In this document: positions 8,085-19,458 of the stretch, piece by piece
Layout: every line of letters begins with the position of its first letter
Position numbering within the stretch: the first letter of the stretch is position 1
Source of the DNA: Burkholderia sp. H160
Lineage (GTDB): Bacteria; Pseudomonadota; Gammaproteobacteria; Burkholderiales; Burkholderiaceae
Reading direction: 5' to 3'
Assembly (NCBI GenBank): GCA_000173575.1
Contig: ABYL01000071.1
Location: 1 to 34,864 of the forward strand
Length of the DNA stretch: 34,864 nucleotides
Position numbers and translations under genes: made by a program
Notes under the pieces: generated by a model
What the model saw: the letters and a program-made list of their open reading frames with translations, nothing else
What the model was told of the DNA's origin: nothing
The model's database searches: none

Positions 8085-8454
8085 TGGTGGAGGCGGCGGG
8101 AATCGAACCCGCGTCCAGAAGTCCTCTACGACCAGTTCTACATGTTTAGTTCTGTCTTTTGATTTAACCGCAGCGACGCGGACGAACACGCTGCGCTACG
8201 GCGATTCACTAAATTTTCGACCCGGACGTCGTGACGCCGCCAAGGCTTAACTGACGTATATGACCTCTGTCGGTATTGCTACCGGTCTTGCGACACTAGC
8301 CCGTCAGTGAACTAGGCAGAGGACGGCGGCCCTTAGGCTGCCAGTGCGAACGTATCGTCGTTTGCAGTTACGTTTTTCCCATTGATTAACGAGGTGACGG
8401 GTCCTCGACATGCCCTAGCCGCTTCGCAACCCCTGTCGAAACCAGGTCGCCCCC
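8085..8454 (-). ncRNA. ssrA: Transfer-messenger RNA (tmRNA, SsrA), one-piece
   Basis: This RNA rescues stalled ribosomes and tags the unfinished protein for proteolysis. The 5' end GGGGGCGACCTGGTTTCGAC (from 8454) and the 3' end, with the T-arm GGGTTCGATTCCC and terminal CCGCCTCCACCA (ending at 8085), form the tRNA-like domain. GGGGGCG pairs with CGCCTCC, allowing one G-U pair, in the acceptor stem. The tag frame on the minus strand is 8365-8333: GCA AAC GAC GAT ACG TTC GCA CTG GCA GCC TAA, giving ANDDTFALAA and stop. It is about 370 nt with CCA encoded. The adjacent terminator and the A+T-rich upstream region indicate an independent transcription unit. It is in one piece, unlike permuted alphaproteobacterial forms. 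Confidence 0.97.
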
Positions 8455-8464
8455 GCGGTTCGTT

Positions 8465-8501
8465 GCTCATATTTATGAGCCAAATTACATTTTACAATAA
8501 A
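8465..8501 (-). promoter_or_regulatory. ssrA upstream region with perfect palindrome
   Basis: Upstream of the mature tmRNA 5' end is an A+T-rich stretch with a -10-like TAAAAT (minus strand, about 8490-8495). Closer to the gene lies a perfect inverted repeat GCTCAT-AAAT-ATGAGC (8465-8480). If TAAAAT is the -10, the palindrome lies in the precursor leader removed when the 5' end is matured. If transcription starts nearer the gene, it would be an operator-like site. The exact promoter is uncertain. Confidence 0.4.
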
Positions 8502-8601
8502 TCGACGGCCGCGTCGTGTGTCCTCGGTGGCCGCCGAATCATGCAACCTGGTCAGCGAGTGGGTCGGGCGCGCCTTTCAGCCGCGCCTTGCGGCCGATCC
8601 G

Positions 8602-9315
8602 TCAGCTGATATCGCGCAGCAGCGTCTGCAACTCAGCCGGCGATTGCACGACGTGCTGCGCGTGCCACCGCGTCGGCGGAATGTCGTTGCCGCAATACCC
8701 GTACGCCGCGGCGACGGTCTTCATGCCGGCGGCAAAACCCGCCTGCACGTCGCGCAGATCGTCGCCGATATAGATGACGCGCTCCGGCGCGACGTCCAGC
8801 TCACGCGCCGCGTGCAGCAGCGGCGCGGGGTGCGGCTTCGAATGCGGGGTCGTGTCGCCGCTCACCACGCAGCCGGCGCGCTCCTCGAGCCCGAGTTGCG
8901 CGACCAGCGGCTCGGTGAGCCGTGCGACCTTGTTCGTGACGATGCCCCAGCGCACACCGCGCGCGTCGAGTTCGTCGAGCACTTCCGCGATGCCCGGAAA
9001 GAGCGTCGTCTCGATGCACAGGTCCGCTTCGTAGTTCGCGAGAAACTCGTCGCGCATCGACGCGAATTCGTGATCGTCGGGCCCGATGCCGAACGCACCG
9101 CAGATCAGTCCGCGCGCGCCGGCCGAAGCCAGCGGGCGCAGCTTCTCGAGCGGCACCATCTCGAGTCCGCGGTCGTGGCGCATCTTGTTGACGGCGGCCG
9201 CAAGGTCGGGCGCCGTGTCGGCCAGGGTGCCGTCGAGGTCGAAAAGCACCGCGAGGTAAAAGCCGAGCAGGTTGTCGTTGTCTTCGCGTTGGGGCAGGGG
9301 CGTCGGGTCGCTCAT
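8602..9315 (-). CDS. gph: Phosphoglycolate phosphatase (HAD superfamily)
   Basis: This 237-residue cytoplasmic HAD phosphatase removes phosphate from 2-phosphoglycolate, a product of DNA 3'-end repair and of oxygenase side reactions. HAD motif I is DLDGTL with the nucleophile D26 and acid/base D28. Motif II is near GIVTNK, motif III is the Lys in SKPHP, and motif IV is GDDLRD. A helical cap follows motif I. The first 17 residues are a polar extension. It lies 41 bp downstream of ubiG on the same strand, an order common in proteobacteria, and probably shares its transcript. No strong SD is visible before the ATG. Related HAD hydrolases with other substrates (such as N-acetylmuramate 6-phosphate phosphatase) are the main alternative. 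Confidence 0.88.
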   Translation of the reverse strand: MSDPTPLPQREDNDNLLGFYLAVLFDLDGTLADTAPDLAAAVNKMRHDRGLEMVPLEKLRPLASAGARGLICGAFGIGPDDHEFASMRDEFLANYEADLCIETTLFPGIAEVLDELDARGVRWGIVTNKVARLTEPLVAQLGLEERAGCVVSGDTTPHSKPHPAPLLHAARELDVAPERVIYIGDDLRDVQAGFAAGMKTVAAAYGYCGNDIPPTRWHAQHVVQSPAELQTLLRDIS

Positions 9316-9356
9316 TGTTCGTTTAGGATGCGGCGGATCGGGGTGGTTCCGGCAGT

Positions 9357-10055
9357 TCAGGCGTCGCGGCGGCAGGCGAGCAGATAGTTGACGCTCGCGT
9401 CGGACGACAGCGTGAAATGCTTGCTGAGGGGGTTGTAGACGATGCCCTTGATGTCGGCCGTACGCAGACCGGCGACGCGCACGAAGCCCGCGAGTTCCGA
9501 CGGGCGGATGAAGCGCGAGTAGTCGTGAGTGCCTTTCGGCAGCATCCGCGCGAGGTATTCGGCACCAATAACCGCGAAGAGATACGACTTCACGTTGCGG
9601 TTCAGCGTGGAGAAGAACACCCAGCCGCCCGGCTTCACGAGATTCTTGCAGGCCTCGACGATCGCGGCCGGCTTGGGCACGTGCTCGAGCATTTCCATGC
9701 AGGTGACCACGTCATAAGTGCCGGGTTCGCGCGCGGCGAGCGCCTCGGCGGCGATTTCTTCGTAATCGACGGTTACACCGCTTTCAAGACTGTGAAGATC
9801 GGCGACGCCGAGTGCCTGCGTCGACAGGTCGATGCCCTTCACGTGAGCACCCAAACCTGCCATGGATTCAGAGAGAATGCCGCCGCCGCAGCCGATATCG
9901 AGCACCTTTTTGCCTGCGAGATGCGCGTGCGCGTCGATCCAGCTCAGGCGAATCGGGTTCAGTTCGTGCAGCGGCTTGAATTCGGCGTTCGGGTCCCACC
10001 ACCGATGCGCGAGGTCGCTGAATTTCTGTAGTTCGTGGGGATCGACGTTGGTCAT
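9357..10055 (-). CDS. ubiG: Ubiquinone biosynthesis O-methyltransferase
   Basis: This 232-residue SAM-dependent methyltransferase performs both O-methylation steps of ubiquinone synthesis. SAM motif I is VLDIGCGGG (51-59), with GIDLS following as the acidic ribose-binding strand. The UbiG N-terminal signature [26 protein letters not shown] is present across residues 12-36, and EMLEHVP precedes the [16 protein letters not shown] strand. Length and motifs are normal for the family. GAGG is about 11 bases before the ATG. It is followed by gph on the same strand and preceded by a good sigma70-type promoter. Confidence 0.97.
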   Translation of the reverse strand: MTNVDPHELQKFSDLAHRWWDPNAEFKPLHELNPIRLSWIDAHAHLAGKKVLDIGCGGGILSESMAGLGAHVKGIDLSTQALGVADLHSLESGVTVDYEEIAAEALAAREPGTYDVVTCMEMLEHVPKPAAIVEACKNLVKPGGWVFFSTLNRNVKSYLFAVIGAEYLARMLPKGTHDYSRFIRPSELAGFVRVAGLRTADIKGIVYNPLSKHFTLSSDASVNYLLACRRDA

Positions 10056-10108
10056 GGCGAAGGCTGCCTCGATGAAAGCGGTGAGCGGACGCTCGAGGAT
10101 AAACCCCG

Positions 10109-10137
10109 AGTATATAGGGCGAGAGAAAGGGCGGCAA
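10109..10137 (-). promoter_or_regulatory. Sigma70-type promoter for ubiG-gph
   Basis: On the minus strand a -35 TTGCCG (10132-10137), 17-bp spacer and -10 TATACT (10109-10114) lie upstream of ubiG. The expected start near 10102 gives a leader of about 47 nt. Matches are 4/6 and 5/6 to consensus with ideal spacing. Confidence 0.65.
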
Positions 10138-10243
10138 AAGCGCCGCGGACGGTGGGCTCCGGTACGAGCCGTGAGCCGTCAGCGGGGAGAGCCGAGGGCG
10201 TTCCCGCCGTCGCGCTTGGCACCGCGCCGAGGCTGCCGCGCAT

Positions 10244-10271
10244 AAAAAAAGCCCCGCCGAAGCGGGGCTTT
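10244..10271 (-). terminator. Intrinsic terminator of ompA
   Basis: On the minus strand a perfect 10-bp stem AAAGCCCCGC/GCGGGGCTTT with a TTCG tetraloop is followed by a run of T (10244-10250). It begins 22 bases past the ompA stop codon. Confidence 0.95.
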
Positions 10272-10293
10272 CGATACTGCGGTAATTTGCAGC

Positions 10294-10941
10294 TTACTGC
10301 TTCGGCGTACCGACAACTTCGACTTCCACGCGGCGGTCCGGTGCGAGGCAGGCGATGAGTTGCTTGCGGTTCTTCTGGTTGCAACCGGTGGTAACCGGGT
10401 TGCGGCGGCCCTTGCCTTCCGTGTAGATACGGTTGGCTTCGACACCCTTGCTGACCAGGAAGGCCTTCACAGCTTGAGCACGACGCAGCGACAGACGGTC
10501 GTTGTAGGCGTCCGAACCGATGCGGTCGGTGTGGCCCGTAGCGACGACGACTTCGAGGTTGATGCCCTGAATCTTCGATGCCAGTTCGCTCAGGCGGTCC
10601 TTGCCAGCCGGCTTCAGGATTGCCTTGTCGAAGTCGAACAGCGCGTCAGCTTGATACGTAATCTTTTCGCTGGAGATAGCCGGAGCCGGAGCGACCGGTG
10701 CCGGCGGGGTCGGTGCCTGAGCAACCAGAGCGCCGTCGCACTTGGCGTTAGCCGTTGCAGGCGTCCAGAATGCATTCCGCCAGCAAAGCTCGTTCGTGCC
10801 GTTCATCCACACGTATTCGCCAGTACCATTCACCCAGTTGTCGTTGGTAGCTTGTCGCGACGCCGGCACCGACTGCGCCATGGCGGATGCAGCCATAACT
10901 GCGGTAGCTGCAATGAACGCGAGCTTTGAAAGTTTATTCAT
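10294..10941 (-). CDS. ompA: OmpA-family outer membrane / peptidoglycan-binding protein
   Basis: This 215-residue protein has a signal peptide (cleavage AMA|QS, 22/23), a short N-terminal region with WVNGTGEYVWMNGTNELCW (36-54), a Pro/Ala linker (about 74-89) and a C-terminal OmpA domain (about 93-211). The peptidoglycan-binding signature is TGHTDRIGSDAYNDRLSLRRA, with D139 and R154 at the diaminopimelate-contacting positions. C187 and C198 could form the disulfide common in this domain. There is no room for an 8-stranded barrel, so it is the short betaproteobacterial OmpA type, tethering the envelope to the cell wall. GGAG is 5 bases before the ATG. A strong promoter element and terminator flank it, so it is monocistronic and probably highly expressed. 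Confidence 0.93.
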   Translation of the reverse strand: MNKLSKLAFIAATAVMAASAMAQSVPASRQATNDNWVNGTGEYVWMNGTNELCWRNAFWTPATANAKCDGALVAQAPTPPAPVAPAPAISSEKITYQADALFDFDKAILKPAGKDRLSELASKIQGINLEVVVATGHTDRIGSDAYNDRLSLRRAQAVKAFLVSKGVEANRIYTEGKGRRNPVTTGCNQKNRKQLIACLAPDRRVEVEVVGTPKQ

Positions 10942-11018
10942 ATTTCTCCTCTCGAAATTGAGATTACCGCAGGTTTACTGCGAGCCTGTTGACGAAGTAC
11001 GAGTCATACATTGCTCGA

Positions 11019-11027
11019 AGTATAACA
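11019..11027 (-). promoter_or_regulatory. ompA extended -10 promoter element
   Basis: On the minus strand TGTTATACT is an extended -10 (TG-N-TATACT) upstream of ompA, predicting a leader of about 70 nt. The -35 is poor (CGGTTT-like at 17 bp), which fits an extended -10 promoter. Confidence 0.6.
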
Positions 11028-11331
11028 TTGGTGCGGAACAAAAACCGTGTGTGTAGACTTCGAGCAGCGTCTGACTCTTTGTGCGTTGGCATTTTGCCAT
11101 ATCGTTCCCTTCCGACGAAAAAAAAATCTGTCCCCTATCAATTCCCCTTCCAATTGTGGTGCATGAGCAACAAATGTTTTCGTCTGAACGGTCCGCCAGC
11201 TCTGCCTGAGCGGCGAATTGGCCCCACGCACGAATCGAGCCTGACGGGGTGGAAAATCTGCTATCGGCGAGGTGTTGGCGGTTGCCCCTCTAATATGTAT
11301 ACGTACCGTCGTCGGGGGCGGATGCGCGGCA

Positions 11332-11340
11332 TGTTAGAAT
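11332..11340 (+). promoter_or_regulatory. gyrA extended -10 promoter element
   Basis: TGTTAGAAT is an extended -10 (TG-N-TAGAAT) 78 bases upstream of the gyrA ATG, predicting a leader of roughly 70 nt. No good -35 lies 17 bp upstream (TCGGGG). Confidence 0.55.
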
Positions 11341-11418
11341 CGCGTGATGTGTTGCGCCTGCAATGCTTACGCGAAGATGCAGCGAACCCCTCGCCTTCGC
11401 ACGTAAAAGATACGGATA

Positions 11419-14049
<2,631 letters not shown>

Positions 14050-14173
14050 TCCGTGCCAGTGGCTTTCAGTCTCAGTTAATACGTTGAAGCTACGCTGCGG
14101 GTCACCGCGTATCGGGCCGGTACGCTTTCCCATGCGGCGTGCAGTTCAAGTTAATTTCTCTTAGGGAGTAATG

Positions 14174-14779
14174 ATGCAAAAACGATTCAAACAACTGATG
14201 TTGCTGGCTGCCATCGTGCCGACCTTCGCCATGGCTCAAGCGCTGCAAAACCAGGCGCCCGCAGCTCCGGCTGCTGCAGCAGCACCGGTTGATCCGGCCA
14301 AGCAGGCTGCCATCAAGGACCTGCTCGACGCCATCGACGCGCAGAAGCTGGTTGGCGCAATCGGCAACAGCGCGCAGATGCAGGCCAAGCAGCTCGTGCC
14401 GGCAATCCTGTCGGACGCGCTGACAGAGAACAAGACGATGACGGACAAGCAGAAGCAGGCGGCCGTGCCGACGCTGCAGAAGAACACGGTGCCGAAGCTG
14501 GTCGACAGCGCGGGCCAGGTCTTCGCAACCGATGCTTTCCGTCAGGACGCAATGCAGGCTCAGTACGACGCGTACGCGAAGTACTACAGCGCGTCGGAAA
14601 TCAAGGATCTGACCACGTTCTACAAGAGCCCGACCGGCCGCAAGTTCATCCAGGTGCAAGACCAGGTTGGCCGCGACGTCGTGAACAGCCTGATGCAGAA
14701 GTACATGCCGGAATCGATCAAGGCAACGCGTGACCAGGCCGACAAGGAAGTCGCATCGGTCAAGCCGGCTGCCAAGTAA
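14174..14779 (+). CDS. Exported DUF2059-domain protein
   Basis: This 201-residue protein has a signal peptide ending AMA|QA, an Ala/Pro-rich linker, then the helical DUF2059 region (about 100-170, with DAMQAQYDAYAKYYSASEIKD, then FYKSPTGRKFI). The 'Y.k.fs..El..l..FY.SptGkk' pattern is the family signature. Function is unknown; the product is periplasmic or secreted. Two ATGs are adjacent: I prefer the second (14174) because GGGAG is then 5 bases upstream, while the first (14171) would leave 2. It lies between gyrA and serC with its own terminator, so it is probably not read through strongly into serC. Confidence 0.85.
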   Translation: MQKRFKQLMLLAAIVPTFAMAQALQNQAPAAPAAAAAPVDPAKQAAIKDLLDAIDAQKLVGAIGNSAQMQAKQLVPAILSDALTENKTMTDKQKQAAVPTLQKNTVPKLVDSAGQVFATDAFRQDAMQAQYDAYAKYYSASEIKDLTTFYKSPTGRKFIQVQDQVGRDVVNSLMQKYMPESIKATRDQADKEVASVKPAAK

Positions 14780-14895
14780 GTTCCGCTCGCAGGCCGCGCT
14801 GATCAGGCAGCCTGACGCCGCGTCCGCCGGGTAAGTGCCCGGAAGGCGCACCCGCTGGACCATACGGCGTGGCGGGTTGGCGGCGACAATGCGAT

Positions 14896-14938
14896 AATGG
14901 CCGTTTGCGCACTGGCGCAAACGGCCATTCTCTTTTTT
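14896..14938 (+). terminator. Strong intrinsic terminator after the DUF2059 gene
   Basis: A perfect 15-bp stem (AATGGCCGTTTGCGC with GCGCAAACGGCCATT) around an ACTG loop is followed by CTCTTTTTT. It ends 76 bases before the serC start and separates serC transcription from the genes upstream. Confidence 0.93.
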
Positions 14939-15014
14939 CGGCAAGTAATTTCGCAGATCTTTTCGCCGATTTTCGCGCGACTCCGATTTATTCGCGCCGC
15001 TTCCAGGACCTCAC

Positions 15015-16097
15015 ATGCGCGTCTTTAATTTCGCCGCCGGACCGGCGGCCATGCCCGAAGAAGTGCTGCGCCAGGCAGCCGACGAGATGCTGAACTGGCA
15101 AGGCAGCGGTATGGGCGTGATGGAAATGAGCCATCGCGGCAAGGAATTCATGTCGATCCACGAGGAAGCGCTGACCGACCTGCGCGAGCTGCTGCGGGTG
15201 CCGGCGAGCCACCGCATCCTGTTCCTTCAGGGCGGTGGCCTCGGTGAAAACGCAATCGTGCCGATGAACCTGCTCGGCTCTAAACCGCGCGCGGATTTCG
15301 TCGTGACCGGCTCGTGGTCGCAGAAGTCGTTCAAGGAAGCGGAAAAATACGGCAGCGTGCATCTGGCCGCGACCGGCAAGACGGCCGAGGGCTACACCCG
15401 CGCGCCGGCGCGCTCGGAGTGGCAGCTCTCGGACGATCCGGCCTACGTGCACCTGTGCACGAACGAGACCATCCACGGCGTCGAAACCTTCGAGATTCCC
15501 GATCTCGGCGACATTCCGCTCGTCGCGGACGCGTCGTCGCATATCCTGTCTCGCCCGATGGACATCGCCAAATTCGGCGTGCTGTTCGGCGGCGCGCAGA
15601 AGAACATCGGCATGGCCGGCGTCACGGTCGTGATCGTGCGCGAGGACATGCTCGATCGCGCGATGCCGATCTGCCCGTCGGCGTTCGAATGGAAGATCGT
15701 CGCCGAGAACAACTCGATGTACAACACGCCGCCCACCTACGCGATCTACATCGCCGGGCTCGTGTTCAAGTGGTTGAAGAAGCAGGGTGGCCTCACGGCG
15801 ATCGAGGCGCGTAACCTCGAAAAATCGAAGCTGCTGTATGACACGATCGACTCGAGCAGCTTCTATCTGAACAAGGTCGAGCGTGGCTCTCGCTCGCGGA
15901 TGAACGTGCCGTTCTTCCTCGCCGACGAGTCGCGCAACGAAGATTTCCTGTCCGGCGCGAAAGCGCGGGGATTGGTGCAGCTAAAGGGCCACAAGTCCGT
16001 CGGCGGCATGCGGGCGTCGATTTATAACGCCGTCCCGCTCGAAGGCGTCAAAGCGCTTGTCGAATACATGAAGGAATTCGAACAGCGCAGCGCCTGA
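15015..16097 (+). CDS. serC: Phosphoserine aminotransferase
   Basis: This 360-residue PLP enzyme makes 3-phosphoserine (serine synthesis) and 4-phosphohydroxythreonine (pyridoxal phosphate synthesis) with glutamate as donor. The N-terminus [18 protein letters not shown] is the family signature. The PLP lysine is K196 in [12 protein letters not shown] and the pyridine-N partner is D172 in VADASSHI. Length is normal. AGGA lies 7 bases before the ATG. It is the first gene of the serC-pheA-hisC-tyrA-aroA-cmk cluster, each gene separated by tens of bases on the same strand. Confidence 0.98.
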   Translation: MRVFNFAAGPAAMPEEVLRQAADEMLNWQGSGMGVMEMSHRGKEFMSIHEEALTDLRELLRVPASHRILFLQGGGLGENAIVPMNLLGSKPRADFVVTGSWSQKSFKEAEKYGSVHLAATGKTAEGYTRAPARSEWQLSDDPAYVHLCTNETIHGVETFEIPDLGDIPLVADASSHILSRPMDIAKFGVLFGGAQKNIGMAGVTVVIVREDMLDRAMPICPSAFEWKIVAENNSMYNTPPTYAIYIAGLVFKWLKKQGGLTAIEARNLEKSKLLYDTIDSSSFYLNKVERGSRSRMNVPFFLADESRNEDFLSGAKARGLVQLKGHKSVGGMRASIYNAVPLEGVKALVEYMKEFEQRSA

Positions 16098-16161
16098 GTC
16101 GGTCGACTCGCAGGCGCGCGCATCTTTTCCAGCAGTTACCCGGCAGGGCCGTTTCTCACGC

Positions 16162-17241
16162 ATGGACGACGAACTCAATAACCGACTCAAACCTCTGCGC
16201 GATCGTATCGACGCGCTCGACGCGCAGCTGATCGCGCTCCTGAACCAGCGCGCGTCGGTCGCGCTCGAAGTGGGCGAGGTCAAGAAGCATTTCAACGCGC
16301 CGGTGTTCCGGCCCGAGCGCGAGATGCAGGTGATCGCGCGCCTGCAGGAAATGAGCGCGGGACCGCTCGCGGATGAACACATCAGCGCGATCTGGCGCGA
16401 GATCATGGCGGCGAGCCGCGCGCTCGAAAAGACCATCACGGCCGCGTATCTTGGGCCGGTCGGCACCTATAGCGAGCAGGCGATGCACGAGTACTTCGGT
16501 CAGTCGATCGAAGGGCTGCCGTGCCCGTCGATCGACGAAGTGTTTCGCTCGGTCGAGGCGGGTGCCGCCGACTACGGCGTCGTGCCGGTCGAGAACTCGA
16601 CCGAAGGCGCGGTGTCGCGCACGCTGGATCTGCTGCTGCAAACGCAGCTGACCATCGGCGGCGAACTCGCCTTGCCGATCCAACACAACCTGCTCACGCA
16701 AAACGGGCTCGCCGGCGTCACGCGTGTGTGCGCGCATGCGCAGGCGCTCGCGCAGTGCCAGCGCTGGCTGTCGACCAACGTGCCGCATCTCGAGCGCCAG
16801 GCGGTGTCGAGCAATGCGGAGGCCGCGCGGATGGCGGCCGAAGATCCAACTGTCGCTGCCATCGCGGGCGATCGCGCCGCGATCCACTACGGCCTGCAGG
16901 TCACCAACGCGCTGATCCAGGACGATCCGCACAACCGCACGCGCTTCGTGATGATCGGCAAGCAGCCGACCGGTCCGAGCGGCTACGACCAGACCTCGCT
17001 GATCGTGTCGGTCGCGAACGAACCGGGCGCGATGGTCAAGCTGCTCGAGCCACTCGCGCGCCACGGCGTGTCGATGACGCGTTTCGAATCGCGTCCGGCG
17101 CGCGTCGGCACATGGGAGTACTACTTCTATATCGACGTCGAAGGCCATCGCGACGATCCGGCCGTGGCCGCCGCACTCGCCGGGCTCGGCGAGAAGGCCG
17201 CGTTCCTGAAGATACTCGGCTCGTATCCGCGCGCCCGTTAA
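16162..17241 (+). CDS. pheA: Bifunctional chorismate mutase / prephenate dehydratase (P-protein)
   Basis: This 359-residue fusion converts chorismate to prephenate and then to phenylpyruvate for phenylalanine synthesis. It has an AroQ chorismate mutase domain (about 5-90, LRDRIDALDAQLIALLNQR), a prephenate dehydratase domain (about 93-270, AYLGPVGTYSEQA, VPVENSTEGAV and the catalytic TRF motif at 260-262) and a C-terminal ACT domain (about 278-355). The ACT domain has the ESRP motif (309-312) for phenylalanine feedback binding. The GALh-type motif here reads GAMVKLL. No strong SD is visible before the ATG. No attenuator or leader peptide is apparent in the 64 bp before it. Confidence 0.97.
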   Translation: MDDELNNRLKPLRDRIDALDAQLIALLNQRASVALEVGEVKKHFNAPVFRPEREMQVIARLQEMSAGPLADEHISAIWREIMAASRALEKTITAAYLGPVGTYSEQAMHEYFGQSIEGLPCPSIDEVFRSVEAGAADYGVVPVENSTEGAVSRTLDLLLQTQLTIGGELALPIQHNLLTQNGLAGVTRVCAHAQALAQCQRWLSTNVPHLERQAVSSNAEAARMAAEDPTVAAIAGDRAAIHYGLQVTNALIQDDPHNRTRFVMIGKQPTGPSGYDQTSLIVSVANEPGAMVKLLEPLARHGVSMTRFESRPARVGTWEYYFYIDVEGHRDDPAVAAALAGLGEKAAFLKILGSYPRAR

Positions 17242-17323
17242 GGGCTGGCAGCGCAGTCCGGGCGGCGTCGCGTGCGCTGCCCGAAAGCATATTTCACCAT
17301 CCATCGTCGTTCGGAGATTTTTC

Positions 17324-18445
17324 ATGACAGCGTCTTTCGGCCCTTCCTATGTGCGTGCGATCGCGCCGTACATTGCCGGCAAGCCGATTTCGGAAGTGGC
17401 CCGCGAGTTCGGTCTCGAAGAGGCGAGCATCGTGAAGCTGGCATCGAACGAGAATCCGCTCGGCATGCCGGAGTCGGCGCAGCGTGCGATGGCGCAAGCG
17501 GTCGCCGATCTCGGCCGCTATCCGGACTCGAACGGCTTCGAGCTGAAGGCGGCTCTCGCCGCGCGCTACGGCGTGCCGGCCGAATGGATCACGCTCGGCA
17601 ACGGTAGCAACGACATCCTCGAACTCGCCGCGCATGCGTTCGTTGAGAAGGGCCAGGCGGTCGTGTTCTCACAGTATTCTTTCGCGGTCTACGCGCTTGC
17701 GACGCAAGGCGTCGGCGCGCGCGCGATCGTCGTGCCGGCCGTGCGCTACGGTCACGACCTCGACGCGATGCTTGCCGCGATCGACGACGATACGCGCCTT
17801 GTGTTCGTCGCGAATCCGAACAATCCGACTGGCACGTTCGTCGACGGGCCGACGCTCGAGGCGTTTCTCGACAAGGTGCCGCGCCACGTGGTCGTCGTGC
17901 TCGACGAGGCGTACACCGAGTATCTGTCGGCGAACAAGCGCTACGACTCGATTGACTGGGTGCGCCGCTATCCGAACCTGCTGGTGTCGCGCACGTTCTC
18001 GAAGGCGTTCGGCCTCGCGGGCCTGCGCATCGGCTTCGCGATCGCACAGCCCGGGTTGACCGATCTGCTGAATCGTCTGCGTCAGCCGTTCAACGTGAAT
18101 ACGCTCGCGCAAGCCGCGGCGATTGCAGCGCTGAACGACAACGCATTTCTGGAAAAGAGCGCAGCGCTGAACGCGCAGGGCTATAAGCTTCTGACCGAGG
18201 CGTTCGACAAGCTCGGTCTCGAATACGTGCCGTCCGAAGGTAACTTCGTGCTCGTGCGCGTCGGCGGCGACGACAAAGCCGGCGCCCGTGTGAATCTCTC
18301 GCTGCTGAAGCAGGCCGTGATCGTGCGACCGGTCGGCAACTACGGTCTGCCGCAGTGGCTGCGCATCACGATCGGCTTGCCGGAGGAAAACGAAGCGTTC
18401 CTCGCGGCACTCGAAAAGTCGCTTGCCGAGCCTGCCGCAGCGTAA
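17324..18445 (+). CDS. hisC: Histidinol-phosphate / aromatic aminotransferase
   Basis: This 373-residue class I/II PLP aminotransferase has K227 in SRTFSKAFGLAGLR, N167 in NPNNPTG, and D194 and Y197 in LDEAYTEY. The start of the domain shows KLASNENPLG and RYPD, typical of HisC. Its place inside the phe/tyr cluster, not a his operon, matches the HisHb-type paralogue described in Pseudomonas, which accepts aromatic keto acids as well as imidazole-acetol phosphate. A role in Phe/Tyr transamination is therefore likely; a second HisC would be expected in the his operon. GGAG is about 8 bases upstream of the ATG. Confidence 0.94.
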   Translation: MTASFGPSYVRAIAPYIAGKPISEVAREFGLEEASIVKLASNENPLGMPESAQRAMAQAVADLGRYPDSNGFELKAALAARYGVPAEWITLGNGSNDILELAAHAFVEKGQAVVFSQYSFAVYALATQGVGARAIVVPAVRYGHDLDAMLAAIDDDTRLVFVANPNNPTGTFVDGPTLEAFLDKVPRHVVVVLDEAYTEYLSANKRYDSIDWVRRYPNLLVSRTFSKAFGLAGLRIGFAIAQPGLTDLLNRLRQPFNVNTLAQAAAIAALNDNAFLEKSAALNAQGYKLLTEAFDKLGLEYVPSEGNFVLVRVGGDDKAGARVNLSLLKQAVIVRPVGNYGLPQWLRITIGLPEENEAFLAALEKSLAEPAAA

Positions 18446-18498
18446 GCATTGATCCTTGACCCCGCGCGTCCGGCCGGCAGGAACGGCGCGCTTATTGT

Positions 18499-19440
18499 GT
18501 GACCGACGTGGCCGCGTTTTCTTTTAACAAGCTGGTGATTTTCGGTGTCGGCCTGATCGGCGGATCGCTCGCGCGCGCGTTGCGTGAACGCGGTGAGGCC
18601 GGCGGGACGCGCACGGTGATTGGCGTGGGGCGGACTTCCGCGTCGAGCGAGCGCGCGTTGGCACTTGGTGTGATCGACGGCGCCGCGGCACTCAACGACG
18701 ACGCCGCGCTGCGCGACGCGCTCGCCGACGCGGACTTCGTGCTGCTCGCGGCGCCCGTTGCGCAAACGCAGCCGCTGCTCGAACGCATCGTGCCGTATCT
18801 CGACGCCGACACGATCGTCACCGACGCGGGCAGCACCAAGTCCGACGTGGTCGCCGCCGCGCGCGCGGCGCTCGGTGCGCGGATCGGCCAGTTCGTGCCG
18901 GGCCATCCGATTGCGGGCCGCGAGTCGAGTGGCGTCGATGCCGCTTTGCCCGATCTATACGTCAATCGCAACGTCGTGCTGTGCCCGCTGCCGGAGAACA
19001 CGCCGGAAGCGGTCGAGCGCGTCGCGGCAATGTGGCGCGCTACTGGGGCGCTCGTGCGGGACATGGCGCCGCAGCAGCACGACCGCGTGTTCGCGTCGGT
19101 CAGTCATCTGCCGCATGTGCTGTCGTTCGCGCTCGTCGAGCAGATCCTCAATTCGCCCGATGCCGCGTTGAAGTTTTCGTTCGCGGCGGGCGGCTTTCGC
19201 GACTTCACGCGCATCGCCGCGTCGAGCCCGGAGATGTGGCGCGACGTGTGCGTCGCCAATCGTGCGGCACTCCTCGACGAGCTTGATGCGTACACCGCGG
19301 TGCTCGCGCGTCTGCGGACGGCGATCGAAGCCGGCGACGGTGCCGCGCTCGAAGCCGTGTTCGCCCGTTCGCGTGTCGCGCGCAGTCAGTGGCAGGAGCA
19401 GCGCGCGGCCGGCGTGGCCGGCAGCGACGCGTCGAAATAA
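18499..19440 (+). CDS. tyrA: Prephenate / arogenate dehydrogenase
   Basis: This 313-residue NAD(P)-dependent enzyme of tyrosine synthesis has the Rossmann motif GVGLIGGS (16-23) and the catalytic HPIAGRE region (H136). DAGSTKSDVV (109-118) is also characteristic. It has no chorismate mutase or ACT domain. The start is a GTG at 18499 chosen to give a short N-terminus before the Rossmann strand; AGGAA is somewhat far upstream, so a GTG three codons later is possible. It ends 18 bp before aroA. In Pseudomonas the two are fused into one protein; here they are separate. Confidence 0.95.
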   Translation: MTDVAAFSFNKLVIFGVGLIGGSLARALRERGEAGGTRTVIGVGRTSASSERALALGVIDGAAALNDDAALRDALADADFVLLAAPVAQTQPLLERIVPYLDADTIVTDAGSTKSDVVAAARAALGARIGQFVPGHPIAGRESSGVDAALPDLYVNRNVVLCPLPENTPEAVERVAAMWRATGALVRDMAPQQHDRVFASVSHLPHVLSFALVEQILNSPDAALKFSFAAGGFRDFTRIAASSPEMWRDVCVANRAALLDELDAYTAVLARLRTAIEAGDGAALEAVFARSRVARSQWQEQRAAGVAGSDASK

Positions 19441-19458
19441 CCGGAAACTGGACTCATC

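Larger units (their letters stand above)
10942..11418. promoter_or_regulatory. Divergent ompA-gyrA intergenic region (477 bp)
   Basis: No credible gene lies here; the open frames crossing it lack similarity, SD and codon bias. It contains the ompA -10 element near its left end, the gyrA -10 element near its right end, and a long A-run near 11118. The middle part (about 11060-11290) is less GC-rich than the genes and has no recognised feature. Supercoiling-sensitive control is usual for gyrA promoters, but I see no diagnostic site. Confidence 0.6.

Noticed and set aside
8382-8609. Open frames across ssrA and its flanks
   Set aside because: They fall on the tmRNA sequence, whose ends and tag frame are clear.
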